A stretch of 64,000 nt of DNA, taken from UBA7662 sp943369355. GTDB taxonomy: Bacteria; Bacteroidota; Bacteroidia; UBA7662. The notes beneath the pieces are model-generated. The model saw only the letters and a program-made list of their open reading frames with translations, was not told where the DNA came from and did no database searches. Where the stretch lies: NCBI GenBank assembly GCA_943369355.1, contig CALRMX020000004.1:124001-188000 (forward strand), given 5' to 3'. The position numbers were made by a program, and so were the translations under genes. Of this stretch, positions 23,712 to 33,038 are shown one piece after another (within the stretch, counting starts at the first letter, position 1; each line of letters begins with the position of its first letter).

Positions 23712-26246
23712 ATGAAATCATACTTGATTTTTATTCTGCTTTTATTGGCTGGTAGCAACACATCGGCGCAGTTTTTCGATGCATTCCGCGACGCTAGCCT
23801 CGCCATCAACCCAAGCTGGCTGGGCGATACAGTACACTTTGTACACCACCAAAACAGGCTGAAACTACAATCACCCGGAGCTGGAAAAACCATCTTAGCC
23901 ACCCACAGTAGGGCACAACGCGAACTCTATTTCGAAGCCCGTATTCAACTGCAGTTTAACCCGTCGTCGGCCAACTATGCCGACCTATACCTCATCGCCA
24001 ACCGCGACAGCCTTGACCAAGCGCTCGAAGGTGTTTTTGTGAGGATAGGCCATACCAACGACGAAATAAGTCTATTCAAACAAGAAGGCAACACCCGAAC
24101 CCGTGTGATTGATGGCCCCGATGGTTTACTCAACCGAAACGACAACTCCATCTACGTGGTCGTGCTGCGCGACAGCACCGGTACCTGGATGTTACAGGTC
24201 GATACGGGTCAGCAGCAACTAAGCACCTTGGGTTCTTGGTTCGATAGCAGCAGGTACCAAACCGGCTACGCGGGACTTGTTTTCAATTATACTGCAACAC
24301 GTACCGACAAGTTTTTTATCGATTCCATTCGTTTAGATGGCCAACTTTGGAACGACCAGCAAGAACCGACGATTATTCAAAGCTGGCTACAAAACCCAAC
24401 ACGCATCGAGTTGCTTTTAGATGAGCCTGTACACCCAAATAGTTCCGCGTCTCAGCTCGTAAGAATTTCCAACAACCAACCAGCGGCTCAGCTCGACTTT
24501 TTACAAGCCAATCGGTTGCGGTATACACTCGCTACTCCTTTGTTGCCCGATATTGATCATGTGTTTCGGCTTTCTGGCTTAAGCGATACCGCTGGAAATA
24601 CCATAGCCGACACTTTACTCCTATTTCGCTGGCATCAACCCCAGCAACACGATTTGGTTTTTAATGAACTCCTTGCCGACCCATCGCCTAGCATTGGTTT
24701 GCCTGAGTCGGAATTCTTTGAACTATACAACCGAAGCAATCGTAGCTTACCACTCGCCGGTTATCAGCTCACCGACGGAAGCACAACGGCTCAATTTCCC
24801 GCGTTTGAATTGTCACCTGGGCAATACCTCATTGTTTGTCCCTTGAGTCAATTGCCGGTATGGGTAACTTACGGTGCTGCCATTGGCTTAAACCCATGGC
24901 CTTCGCTCAACAACGACCGCGATCAACTAAAACTGCTCGGAAGCGACAATTCCCTCATCGACAGCATCAGTTACAGCCTCGGTTGGTGGGGCGGTCAACC
25001 AGCAACCGATGGAGGCATCAGCCTCGAACGTATTGACCCAGATCAATTTTGCCTAACTACCGAAAACTGGATGTCGAGCCAACATGGGTCAGGTGGTACC
25101 CCAGGTAGTCAAAATAGCGTAAAAAGCATTTTGTACGATGATGACCCACCTATGCTGAACAGTTGGGAACTTGTAGAGGATAGTTTACGACTTACTTTTA
25201 GCCGAGCGGTGAGCCAATCGGAATCCACTAAAATCACGCATGAAGGTGTCAGCCTAACTTTTCACTCCCTAGGTGGCGATAGTTCAGCGCAATGGGAAGT
25301 GTATCTGCCTAGAGATGTATCCTATGAAACTGGTTTAAGTATACAACTTTCGGGTTTCGTTGCTTGTAACGGCCGTGAACTACGCGACAGTACGCTTCGC
25401 ATTGCCCGTACTTCCCCTGCTGAGCCCGGCGATTGGCTGGTTGAAGAAATTTTGTTTGAGCCCCGTACACCTAACGCAAGTTTCGTGGAGTTGAGAAATG
25501 CAAGCAAACGCTATTTAAATGTAGGTGAATTAATGCTTGCCAACCCTTCTGAGCAAGGCCCTATAAATCAAGCCCCTTTACGGGAAGGCCTACAACTCAT
25601 TGCTCCTGGCGAACGTATTTGGCTCAGCAGAAATACCGCTGGTGTTAGAAACGACTACCCGCTTCATGGCAGCAGCTATTTAACCTTGTCGCGCTGGCCT
25701 TCTATGCCGCAAGCTGGAGGAGAAATGGGCTTGTACCGGCAAGACGAAACCGAGCTAATACGCTGGAAATACCACCCCGATCAACATTTCAGTTTGTTAC
25801 GGGAAACTAAAGGAATAAGCCTGGAGCGTATAAGCAACGATGGCGAAATATATTGGCACTCTGCAAGCGCCACAATCGGAGCTACTCCTGGTCTGCCAAA
25901 CACGCAACAGCCGATAGGAATAATCGCCGAGTCGGAAGTAAAACCTGCTTTAAAACATTTTTCTCCCGACGGTGACGGGAACAATGATCTATTGCCGATT
26001 TGTTGGGTTGGGGTTAGGGCTGGCGCGATGCTCAAAATGCATATTTTTTCTGCCGAGGGTTTGTTTTTAAAAACCCTTGCCAACCAGCTTTTGATGGGTG
26101 AGGGTGAATGTTTGTATTGGGATGGCACTGACGAAAATGGCCGTCAGTTAGCCGAAGGCCAATACCTGGTTGTTGGGGAGTATTTTTGGTTAAGCGGCGA
26201 GCGTAAGTCGTTTAGAAACGTTATCAGTCTAAGCCGGATGAATTGA
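23712..26246 (+). CDS. Secreted lamin-tail-domain protein with FlgD/CHU-like C-terminus
   Basis: An 844-residue exported protein. The signal peptide is ~18 residues (ILLLLAGSNTSAQ). Residues ~20-215 look like a jelly-roll/LamG-type sandwich. Two lamin-tail domains follow, near 315-440 (VFNELLADPSPSIGLPESEF) and 575-700 (VEEILFEPRTPNASFVEL). The end, from FSPDGDGNNDLLP, is the FlgD-like Ig region found in Bacteroidota gliding and type-B sorted proteins. A GTG 12 bases upstream is less likely as start because the ATG begins the signal peptide. It is likely at the cell surface; the ligand is unknown. Confidence 0.85.
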   Translation: MKSYLIFILLLLAGSNTSAQFFDAFRDASLAINPSWLGDTVHFVHHQNRLKLQSPGAGKTILATHSRAQRELYFEARIQLQFNPSSANYADLYLIANRDSLDQALEGVFVRIGHTNDEISLFKQEGNTRTRVIDGPDGLLNRNDNSIYVVVLRDSTGTWMLQVDTGQQQLSTLGSWFDSSRYQTGYAGLVFNYTATRTDKFFIDSIRLDGQLWNDQQEPTIIQSWLQNPTRIELLLDEPVHPNSSASQLVRISNNQPAAQLDFLQANRLRYTLATPLLPDIDHVFRLSGLSDTAGNTIADTLLLFRWHQPQQHDLVFNELLADPSPSIGLPESEFFELYNRSNRSLPLAGYQLTDGSTTAQFPAFELSPGQYLIVCPLSQLPVWVTYGAAIGLNPWPSLNNDRDQLKLLGSDNSLIDSISYSLGWWGGQPATDGGISLERIDPDQFCLTTENWMSSQHGSGGTPGSQNSVKSILYDDDPPMLNSWELVEDSLRLTFSRAVSQSESTKITHEGVSLTFHSLGGDSSAQWEVYLPRDVSYETGLSIQLSGFVACNGRELRDSTLRIARTSPAEPGDWLVEEILFEPRTPNASFVELRNASKRYLNVGELMLANPSEQGPINQAPLREGLQLIAPGERIWLSRNTAGVRNDYPLHGSSYLTLSRWPSMPQAGGEMGLYRQDETELIRWKYHPDQHFSLLRETKGISLERISNDGEIYWHSASATIGATPGLPNTQQPIGIIAESEVKPALKHFSPDGDGNNDLLPICWVGVRAGAMLKMHIFSAEGLFLKTLANQLLMGEGECLYWDGTDENGRQLAEGQYLVVGEYFWLSGERKSFRNVISLSRMN

Positions 26247-26249
26247 CTA

Positions 26250-26451
26250 AAACTTTTTTACCAAATTGAGAAAATTGAACAATGTAATTCTATTATTTTG
26301 TTAATATTTATTAAATTATAAAATATTTTGATTGTATTTTAATTTATTTAATTGCCTTAAATAAAGTATATCAAAGTAAGTATAGGATATACTGTTTTAT
26401 TAACTTTTTATTTACATTTTTAGGCACGATTATTATAAATAGGCAAATTCC
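26250..26451. other. AT-rich intergenic tract
   Basis: About 200 bases composed almost wholly of A/T runs with no open frame. It contrasts sharply with the neighbouring coding DNA and lies upstream of the small membrane protein gene. It may act as an UP element or a silencer/nucleoid-protein site. Confidence 0.5.
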
Positions 26452-26459
26452 TAATTTTG
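26452..26459 (+). promoter_or_regulatory. -7 box of the small membrane protein gene
   Basis: TAATTTTG is a perfect TAnnTTTG, 19 bases before the ATG at 26479, at the end of the AT-rich tract. Confidence 0.5.
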
Positions 26460-26478
26460 GTACATCAAACAAGGCCAA

Positions 26479-26865
26479 ATGTACCGCCCTCTATTTCCAA
26501 CCCGCCAACAGCAGCGCAGTCAGCACTTGCTCCACAGGGCGTTAGCTGCATTGAGGCCTTACATGCTACTCATCGTGCTGCTCTTGGGTGTTCAGCACGA
26601 AGCCTTAGGCAAACCAACCAACTTAGGAGTAGAGCCTTATCAAGAAAATTACATTGAGTTGGGAGATGGTTGTGTAAGCCAAAACCGCGAAGATGTGATG
26701 CGGGATGTAAAAAAAGAATGGCGTGAGCGTTTTGCGATAAAAAGTATCGACAATCCCGGTAAAAAAGACATTCAAAAGAACCCGGCTTTTGGCTTTATGT
26801 ATGTGTTTTATGCGTTCGTAGGCGTTATGTTCGTTTTCGCCCTAGCTCGTCAGCTACAACATTAA
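26479..26865 (+). CDS. Small two-helix membrane protein, unknown function
   Basis: A 128-residue protein I do not recognise. A basic N-terminus (Arg/Gln-rich, residues 1-28) precedes a hydrophobic helix (~29-37), which may be a signal anchor or a cleaved signal. A polar middle with one Cys (LGDGCVSQNRED) follows, then a second helix at ~106-123 (FMYVFYAFVGVMFVFAL). The ends would face the same side if both helices span. It has its own AT-rich promoter region and converges on the ArsR-family gene 9 bases away. A later internal Met is possible as start but would lose the basic leader. Confidence 0.6.
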   Translation: MYRPLFPTRQQQRSQHLLHRALAALRPYMLLIVLLLGVQHEALGKPTNLGVEPYQENYIELGDGCVSQNREDVMRDVKKEWRERFAIKSIDNPGKKDIQKNPAFGFMYVFYAFVGVMFVFALARQLQH

Positions 26866-26874
26866 ATCAGCAGC

Positions 26875-27192
26875 TCAATCTTTTAAGGTTTCAATACAAC
26901 GTGAAATCGCTTTTAAGCGGCTTTCATTCAAGCTGTAATAAATGTTTTTACCTTCTCTTTCGGCATTGAGTATGTCGGCTTCGCGCAAGATGGCCAAGTG
27001 CTGACTTGCCACCGATTGCTCGACTCGAAGTTTAAAATAGATTTGAGTAACCGTCAATCGGCGGAACTCTTCCACTAATCGGATTATGCTCAAGCGAAGT
27101 GGATGATTAATCGCCCTGAAGATGCGAGAAGCTTGCTTCAAGTCGTTAATATCGAGCTGTTCCGAACTTTGTATTTCTTTGAGTACTGACAT
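26875..27192 (-). CDS. ArsR-family winged-helix regulator
   Basis: A 105-residue regulator. The helix-turn-helix reads LTVTQIYFKLRVEQSVASQHLAILREADIL (~45-75) and the wing AEREGKNIYYSL. There is no ELCVCDL metal box and no Cys, so metal sensing of the ArsR/SmtB type is unlikely. The ATG is chosen over an upstream in-frame GTG because its position fits the family. No obvious operon partner adjoins it: tsaB lies upstream across 56 bases and the small membrane protein gene converges from downstream. Confidence 0.88.
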   Translation of the reverse strand: MSVLKEIQSSEQLDINDLKQASRIFRAINHPLRLSIIRLVEEFRRLTVTQIYFKLRVEQSVASQHLAILREADILNAEREGKNIYYSLNESRLKAISRCIETLKD

Positions 27193-27248
27193 GACCGGAT
27201 TCACTAAATGACGTAATTCCTAATAAGCAGTTTTCGTATGAAATTGTT

Positions 27249-27932
27249 TTATACCGACTTGATTTTATGCGTGGTATAAAATGCTTTTCTGTAATCAGGT
27301 CTAAAATAAGCCAGATTTTCTATTTCTCCAGCGTTGAGTTTTTTTTCGCCAATCGTTAAAAGATGCTTGGCATGTTCGTACCCCTCTGCTATGAACAGTT
27401 GCCCAGCACCGCCAAAGTCTGCCGAATACTTGGGGGCTCCTGATCCAAAAAAATACCTCTTTTCTATTGAAAATTGATCAAATGAATCTGGCTTGAGTTG
27501 AACAGGACCAGGACTAAGCAGCTCCTGTAGTTGTACATTGTAGGCACCGGCAAATACTTCATCGCGTCGAGCGTCAATGAGCGGAATTAAAACTGCATCG
27601 TCAGGCACTTTATGCGCCGCTAGGAAACCCGTCGTCATCATCTCGAGCGTACCCACTGCCAAAAGTGGTAAAGAAGCCCCGTAGGCAAGGCCTTTAGCCA
27701 CTGAAGCGCCTATACGCAAGCCGGTATAACTGCCTGGCCCTGCACTCACTACTATACCGGCTAAGTTGGTCATCGATATAGCCGCAGTACGAAGCGCCTG
27801 TTCAATGAGCACCGTAAGCTGTTCGGCATGCTGATATCCACCGTCAATCGCGTATTCGGCTAAAATTTCCGCTCCATGACCAACGGCTACCGAGCAGCGT
27901 GCATTTGCGGTATCGATAGCTAGGAGTTTCAA
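27249..27932 (-). CDS. tsaB: TsaB, partner in tRNA t6A37 synthesis
   Basis: A 227-residue ASKHA-fold protein. The start LLAIDTANARCSVAV and SAGPGSYTGLRIGASVAKGL (~65-84) are the family signatures. TsaB lacks the metal site of TsaD and acts as its scaffold, with TsaE, in making threonylcarbamoyl-adenosine at tRNA position 37 for ANN codons. Its start overlaps the M28 peptidase stop by 4 bp, making it the last gene of a three-gene operon with TSUP and M28. Confidence 0.95.
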   Translation of the reverse strand: MKLLAIDTANARCSVAVGHGAEILAEYAIDGGYQHAEQLTVLIEQALRTAAISMTNLAGIVVSAGPGSYTGLRIGASVAKGLAYGASLPLLAVGTLEMMTTGFLAAHKVPDDAVLIPLIDARRDEVFAGAYNVQLQELLSPGPVQLKPDSFDQFSIEKRYFFGSGAPKYSADFGGAGQLFIAEGYEHAKHLLTIGEKKLNAGEIENLAYFRPDYRKAFYTTHKIKSV

Positions 27933-29581
27933 AATTCTAGGTCGAAAATAAACTCTTGCTTGTCGCGTAGAACGGTAATTTTTGTTTTCTGTCCCTTTTC
28001 GAAAGCTGCTAACGACTGCATATACGCTTGCATGTCGCTTACCCTGTAATCGCCTATTTGCAGAATGATATCACCTGCTTTCAAGCCTGCTTTAGCTCCA
28101 GGCTTACCTTCGGTAGCCCCGTCAATTTTCACCCCTTTACCTTCATAGAAATAATCGGGCATTACACCCAGTGTAACCTTAAATCGAGGAGCACTTCGGC
28201 TATCGGCATCACTGGTTTTGGTAAACGCAAGTTTTTCAGCCGCTGGTAATGCGTCAATAATCCTGAGCATATAAGCGAGTACTTCAGCTTGGCCATCAAA
28301 ATTAATCTTATCGGCATCGTCCTCTGGCTTGTGATAATCGCGATGGGTACCCGTAAAGAAGTGAAGCACGGGAACATTTTGCAAATAAAACGAGGTATGA
28401 TCGCTTGCGCCATTGCCAGATTCGGTAGTTTTTACTTTGAGCGGACCAGCAAGTGAGTCTACCACCTGCTTCCAAAAAGGCGATGTTCCAGTACCATTCA
28501 CACCCAACTGTAAAGTGGCCGTGTCGAGTCGTCCAATCATGTCCATATTGAGCATGCAACTCACTTTATCGAGTGGTATGGTTGCATTTTTGGCGAAGTA
28601 AGCCGAACCGAGCAGCCCGAGTTCTTCTCCCGAAAATGCTAAAAAGAGGTAGTTGAAACGTTTGTCTTGTCGGCTCTTTAAAACGCGTGCCAGCTCTATC
28701 AAACCTGCAGTTCCGCTTGCATTGTCGTCGGCGCCGTTGTGAATGGCTCCTTTGCCTGCATGAAGCGACCCGCCCAAAGAGCCATCGCCAAGGTGATCGT
28801 AATGCGCACCGATAACTACTGTATATGCGGCACCATTATCGATGAAGCCTGCCACATTATGCCCCGTGGTGCTCGTTTTAACGATTTCTGTGCTAAATGC
28901 AGCCACTTTGGGAAGCTCTGCCTTCACCGGTGCCTTTATACAAACAGCGGGTAAGCCAGCCGATTGTGTTCTTCTGTCGAGTCGCATTTCTGGGAGCATG
29001 GTCGTAGAATCGGTTCGGTAAAAAATCACCCCGATGGCCCCCATACTTTTGGCTAAGCCCACCTTGGCCTCAATAGTTGCGTCAGCACCAAATTTACCGT
29101 GTGGGTTGTTGCCGTCGGGACTACCTAGCTGAACCAAGGCAATTTTACCTTTAACATCTAGAGTGGCAGGATAATCATCGTGCGACAGTTTGACATTACG
29201 GATACCGTAGCCTACCGGCACAAGTTTACCCGATACTGTTCCGTTAGCACTGCTAGGGAGCACTATATAGTCAGCGTCGGCACGAAGGCGCATTTTGCCA
29301 AGCTTAAGCTCACTTTTACCAAGCTCTTGTTTAGACGTAAACGTAAAGGCTTGATACCAACCACCGCCATTACCAGAGGGCTTCAAGCCTATTTCGGCAA
29401 ACGACTTACTGATATAAGCCCTGGCCTTTTCCTCACCACGCGTGCCGGTTAATCGACCTTCAAGACTATCGTCGGCCAGATAATACACATGGTAACGCAA
29501 GCGCTCGGTGAGCGTGGCAGTTTGTGCGAAAAGCTGGTTGCCCAGCAGCAGTAAGGCGAGTATGAGGAAACGAGAGTTCAT
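27929..29581 (-). CDS. M28 family peptidase with PA insert and C-terminal PDZ
   Basis: A 550-residue exported peptidase. The ATG at 29581 begins a clean signal peptide (FLILALLLLGNQLFAQ) and overlaps the TSUP stop as ATGA, so a longer upstream start is rejected. Zinc ligands appear in GAHYDHLG, GADDNASG, GEELGLLGS, MDMIGR and DYHKPED. A PA domain is inserted before them (about 130-260), and a PDZ domain sits at ~455-545 (AGLKAGDIILQIG). It should release amino acids from peptides in the periplasm. PDZ may tether it to partners. Confidence 0.92.
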   Translation of the reverse strand: MNSRFLILALLLLGNQLFAQTATLTERLRYHVYYLADDSLEGRLTGTRGEEKARAYISKSFAEIGLKPSGNGGGWYQAFTFTSKQELGKSELKLGKMRLRADADYIVLPSSANGTVSGKLVPVGYGIRNVKLSHDDYPATLDVKGKIALVQLGSPDGNNPHGKFGADATIEAKVGLAKSMGAIGVIFYRTDSTTMLPEMRLDRRTQSAGLPAVCIKAPVKAELPKVAAFSTEIVKTSTTGHNVAGFIDNGAAYTVVIGAHYDHLGDGSLGGSLHAGKGAIHNGADDNASGTAGLIELARVLKSRQDKRFNYLFLAFSGEELGLLGSAYFAKNATIPLDKVSCMLNMDMIGRLDTATLQLGVNGTGTSPFWKQVVDSLAGPLKVKTTESGNGASDHTSFYLQNVPVLHFFTGTHRDYHKPEDDADKINFDGQAEVLAYMLRIIDALPAAEKLAFTKTSDADSRSAPRFKVTLGVMPDYFYEGKGVKIDGATEGKPGAKAGLKAGDIILQIGDYRVSDMQAYMQSLAAFEKGQKTKITVLRDKQEFIFDLEF

Positions 29582-30399
29582 CCGAAAATTGAAAAGTTCA
29601 TCTGTAAAATTACCACGATAAAAAATAGCAGGAAAATCAGTTTCATGGTTCGAGGCGAAATGGTGTGACTTAATCGCACCCCAATTGGGGCCGCGAGCAC
29701 TACCCCTAAAGCCATGGGCAAAACCGCAGGAAGAGCTAACCAGCCTATTTGCCACTCGCTTACCTGCCAACTCGGCAGACTTGTGGAATAAAAAAGTAAT
29801 GAGCTGGTGGCCATCAAAACTATGGCACCTAGCGAAATGGAAGAGGCAGTTTTTACCGGAAAATTGAGGCGATCGGCCAATAGTGGTACCATAACCACGC
29901 CTCCGCCTAAGCCACTCATGGCCGACACTATTCCGCTAAATACACCCACGACCAGCAGTTTCCAAGGCGGAACTACCGCACCAATTGGAAGGCCTTTAGG
30001 TTCCTGCTTGAGTAAAAGCCTCACGATGAGGGGTATGAGTAGTAAGGTGAAAAACAATGCAAACTGTTCCCGTTTGTACCACGTTGCACCTTGAAGAAAT
30101 ACCGTGGTTGCCAGTGAAGTTGCTGCCCCTCCGCCTCCAACCAGCAGAACTTCTCGTAAATAAAAATTCTTACTTCGAAACTGCTTCCAAGAGCCCGAAA
30201 GTCCGGAAATGAGTGTTAAAAACAAGGAGTTTCCGATTACAAAAACGACAAACTCATTGTTGTGACCACTATAGGCGGCATAATATGCGGTAAGCACAGG
30301 TACGTACACCGTCCCTCCACCTACGCCCAACAAACCGCCAATCAGACCACTTAAAAGGCCAAAAAGTAAGAAGACTACGAGTTGCGCTAATTCAGGCAA
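29578..30399 (-). CDS. TSUP/TauE-SafE family membrane permease
   Basis: A 273-residue inner-membrane protein with about eight hydrophobic segments. Two Gly-rich family repeats are clear: LLSGLIGGLLGVGGGTVYVPVL near the N-terminus and GIVSAMSGLGGGVVMVPLL at ~155-173. The family exports sulfite, sulfoacetate or related organosulfur anions. Substrate cannot be assigned. It lies directly after the S41 protease gene (2-base gap) and is coupled to the M28 gene downstream. Confidence 0.9.
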   Translation of the reverse strand: MPELAQLVVFLLFGLLSGLIGGLLGVGGGTVYVPVLTAYYAAYSGHNNEFVVFVIGNSLFLTLISGLSGSWKQFRSKNFYLREVLLVGGGGAATSLATTVFLQGATWYKREQFALFFTLLLIPLIVRLLLKQEPKGLPIGAVVPPWKLLVVGVFSGIVSAMSGLGGGVVMVPLLADRLNFPVKTASSISLGAIVLMATSSLLFYSTSLPSWQVSEWQIGWLALPAVLPMALGVVLAAPIGVRLSHTISPRTMKLIFLLFFIVVILQMNFSIFG

Positions 30400-30401
30400 A
30401 C

Positions 30402-32075
30402 TCAGTTGAGTTTAAGAATTTGTTTGTACCGGTTATCGTCGCTCAATACCGACAAAGCCTCTTTTAACTCGGGGTCGCTGCGGAAACTTGCACGCGTGCG
30501 GCCTTGCTGATAATAGTAACGCGAGGCGATTTCCTGCTCCATGTAACTTTTGATTTCGTCGCTATGCTTTTGCACATCCATTTCTTTGTCGTGCTTTTGT
30601 TTAGCCTTCAACGACTCGTAATCTGCTTTTATGGCCTCAAAATAATTCTCCTTAACTGCCTTCGCCTTAAACTCATCGAGCGCTTTTTCACTCTCGGTGG
30701 TGTAGTCGTAGTCTTTGTCCTTGATGTAAGCCAGGAAATCGGCATAAATAGCGTCGGTAATTTTAAATTCCTCTGGCTTTGCTAAAGTTGGATTTTTTGC
30801 ACGGTATAGGGTGGCATAATCGAAAATATGTCGCTTCACCACGAGGCTCACCGTTATGTTGGCAGGTGCTTTTTCTTCGATAGCGATGTCGGGCGAAACA
30901 CCACCGCCATCGTATACAATTCGTCCGTTTTTGGTTTTGAAGGCCACACGCAACGAATCTGCTTTCTTCACAGGCCTATTCTGGGCATCTTTTTCAGAGT
31001 AGTCGATGGCTTGAATGCAACGTCCACTAGGAATGTAGTATTTAGCCGTGGTGATTTTCACTTGGGTATTGTATGTAAGCGGACGTACAGTTTGCACCAA
31101 ACCTTTACCAAACGACTTTTGGCCAATCACAACACCTCGGTCGTAGTCCTGAATTACCCCCGATACAATTTCAGAGGCCGATGCCGAAGCTCCGTCAATC
31201 AGCACTACCACAGGCATATTCAAGTCGAGCGGGTCGTTGGTGGTGCGATACGACTTATCCCATTCTTTCACTTTTCCTTTGGTATCTACTACAAGTGAAC
31301 CGCGCGGAATAAAAATGCCGCTAATGCGAATGGCCTCATCGAGTGAGCCACCCAGGTTACCGCGCAGGTCGAACACCAGCTTTTTCATGCCTTGTCCTTT
31401 CAACTTGGCAACTGCATTGGCAACTTCATTGGCTGCATTGGTTCGAAAGCCGCTTAAATTGATATAACCGACTTCGCTATTTAGCATGCCGGTATAACTC
31501 ACGCTTTCTACCTTAATTTCTTGGCGCATGAGCACTTTTTCGAGTATGTTCTTCTCCCCAGTGCGTTGAATTTTCACCTTCACCTCGGTATTCGGCTGCC
31601 CTTTGAGTAGCTTACTCACATCGTCAGTTTCTTTCCCTTTCACCGGTTTGCCATCAATTTCAACCAAAATGTCACCAGCCCTCAAGTCGGCTTTTTGCGC
31701 TGGGAAGTTTTCATACGGGTCGGCAATAATTACATCTTCCCCCTTCTTAGAAATAAGTGCACCTATTCCGCCATACTGCCCTGTAGTCATAAATCGGAAG
31801 TCTTCCATTTCCGATTCTGAGATGTAATCGGTATACGGATCGAGGCTTTTAAGCATGGCGTCGATACCTGTACGCATGAATTTGGCAGGCTCAATCTCAT
31901 CAACATAATAGGTATTCACCTCACGGTACAGCGAAGCGAATATTTCGATGTTCTTCGAGAGCTCGAAATAATCGGTTACGAAAGCGAAGGAGCCAAAACT
32001 GACAACGGCAATTGATAAGCCTACTAGTAATTTACGACCGCGGCTGCTGAGGCGGGAGAAAAAATTGTTCATCAT
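30402..32075 (-). CDS. S41 C-terminal processing protease
   Basis: A 557-residue Ctp-type protease. An N-terminal hydrophobic anchor (~15-33) is followed by a PDZ domain (~85-165) and the catalytic core with Ser in IDGASASASEIV and Lys in GQKSFGKGLVQ. The C-terminal ~150 residues are Lys/Glu-rich and helical. It trims C-termini of periplasmic proteins. The MMNNFF start is chosen because the upstream codons overlap yidD and add a non-signal extension. It follows yidD, rnpA and rpmH on the same strand. Confidence 0.92.
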   Translation of the reverse strand: MMNNFFSRLSSRGRKLLVGLSIAVVSFGSFAFVTDYFELSKNIEIFASLYREVNTYYVDEIEPAKFMRTGIDAMLKSLDPYTDYISESEMEDFRFMTTGQYGGIGALISKKGEDVIIADPYENFPAQKADLRAGDILVEIDGKPVKGKETDDVSKLLKGQPNTEVKVKIQRTGEKNILEKVLMRQEIKVESVSYTGMLNSEVGYINLSGFRTNAANEVANAVAKLKGQGMKKLVFDLRGNLGGSLDEAIRISGIFIPRGSLVVDTKGKVKEWDKSYRTTNDPLDLNMPVVVLIDGASASASEIVSGVIQDYDRGVVIGQKSFGKGLVQTVRPLTYNTQVKITTAKYYIPSGRCIQAIDYSEKDAQNRPVKKADSLRVAFKTKNGRIVYDGGGVSPDIAIEEKAPANITVSLVVKRHIFDYATLYRAKNPTLAKPEEFKITDAIYADFLAYIKDKDYDYTTESEKALDEFKAKAVKENYFEAIKADYESLKAKQKHDKEMDVQKHSDEIKSYMEQEIASRYYYQQGRTRASFRSDPELKEALSVLSDDNRYKQILKLN

Positions 32076-32088
32076 TCGAATATTAAGA

Positions 32089-32298
32089 TTAGGGTACCGG
32101 ATCATAACCATGACCACCCCAAGGATGACAACGGCTGATACGGCGGATTGTTAGCCACCCACCTTTGAAAAATCCATATTTCGTAACGGCTTGAATGCCA
32201 TATTCCGAACAGGTGGGGTGATACCTGCAGGCATTCGGCAACCAAGGCGACAACAAGACCTGATATGCTTTTATCAAGCCAATCAACAGAAACTTCAA
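32089..32298 (-). CDS. yidD: YidD membrane-insertion efficiency factor
   Basis: A 69-residue protein with the conserved core SPWLPNACRYHPTCSEYG, then GWLTIRRISRCHPWGGHG; the three Cys are family hallmarks. It is thought to associate with the inner membrane by an amphipathic N-terminal helix and aid YidC-dependent insertion. It overlaps the rnpA stop by 4 bp, in the standard rpmH-rnpA-yidD order. YidC is not in the window. Confidence 0.96.
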   Translation of the reverse strand: MKFLLIGLIKAYQVLLSPWLPNACRYHPTCSEYGIQAVTKYGFFKGGWLTIRRISRCHPWGGHGYDPVP

Positions 32299-32687
32299 GA
32301 AGCAGGTGGATTAAGCACTTCTGCAAAGCGATGCAAGGCAAACACCAACTGTTTGTGCAGGGTGGCGTATGGCAGCTCCGTCTTAGCAGAATAGCTAACT
32401 AAAAATACGACTTGTTTATTGCCGGCAGCCAGTTGATCGTAAAATTTAGCTTTGTTTAACCGGTAAACCTCGCGCAGCTGTCGACGAATGCGATTGCGGT
32501 CATGCGCACGTTTGAATTTCCGTTTAGGTACGGAGATGACAATTTGTGCTTGGGCGGGTAAACTCCCGTCGGTTATTTCAAGATAACGGAAGCTAAACGG
32601 ATAAATAAAAAAGGAAGAACCACTTGTGAACAGAGCATCCAGGTAGGATTTTCTGCAGAGGCGTTCTTCCTTTTTGAAAGTAAACAT
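32295..32687 (-). CDS. rnpA: Ribonuclease P protein component
   Basis: A 130-residue basic protein. FTFKKEERL at the start and KFKRAHDRNRIRRQLREVYR (~60-79) are the family's RNA-binding signature. It assists RNase P RNA in cutting 5' leaders from tRNA precursors. The ATG giving MFTFKKEE is preferred over an in-frame start 24 bases upstream because the family begins at this point. It lies 29 bases after rpmH and overlaps yidD. Confidence 0.95.
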   Translation of the reverse strand: MFTFKKEERLCRKSYLDALFTSGSSFFIYPFSFRYLEITDGSLPAQAQIVISVPKRKFKRAHDRNRIRRQLREVYRLNKAKFYDQLAAGNKQVVFLVSYSAKTELPYATLHKQLVFALHRFAEVLNPPAS

Positions 32688-32716
32688 AACGGCAAGCGCC
32701 TTTGGGCGCAACCGGA

Positions 32717-32875
32717 TTAGGCTTTGTGGCGTTTCTCGCTGGAAACAGAAAGTTTCTTGCGACCTTTAGCACGACGACGTGCCAATACTGCGCGACCGTT
32801 CGCACTTGCCATACGGTTACGAAAACCGTGCTTATTTCTTCTCTTCCGTAACGAAGGTTGGAACGTCCTTTTCAT
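32717..32875 (-). CDS. rpmH: 50S ribosomal protein L34
   Basis: A 52-residue protein found by translating the gap upstream of rnpA. It begins MKRTFQPSLRKRRNKHGF and continues through RMASANGRAVLARRRAKGR, the near-invariant L34 sequence. A short Ser/Lys tail (SVSSEKRHKA) extends it beyond the usual 44-46 residues. It heads the rpmH-rnpA-yidD-S41 operon with a strong promoter upstream. Confidence 0.97.
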   Translation of the reverse strand: MKRTFQPSLRKRRNKHGFRNRMASANGRAVLARRRAKGRKKLSVSSEKRHKA

Positions 32876-32899
32876 CTCCGAGCGTTTTTAACAGGACTG

Positions 32900-32930
32900 C
32901 AAATATAGGAGTACCCCTTTGAAATCCCAA
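32900..32930 (-). promoter_or_regulatory. Promoter of the rpmH operon
   Basis: On the minus strand, TTG then 20 bases then TATATTTG: both Bacteroidota elements (-33 and -7) at normal spacing. The -7 box is 24 bases before the rpmH ATG. This is the best promoter match in the window. Confidence 0.75.
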
Positions 32931-33038
32931 GACTGATTGAAAAAAAATCGCAATACAAAAAATAAACAAGAAAAAGAGGGACATCCTTGTCCTTTTATTT
33001 GGTGAATGCTACCGAAACCGCTTAATTTTCAGCCGCAT

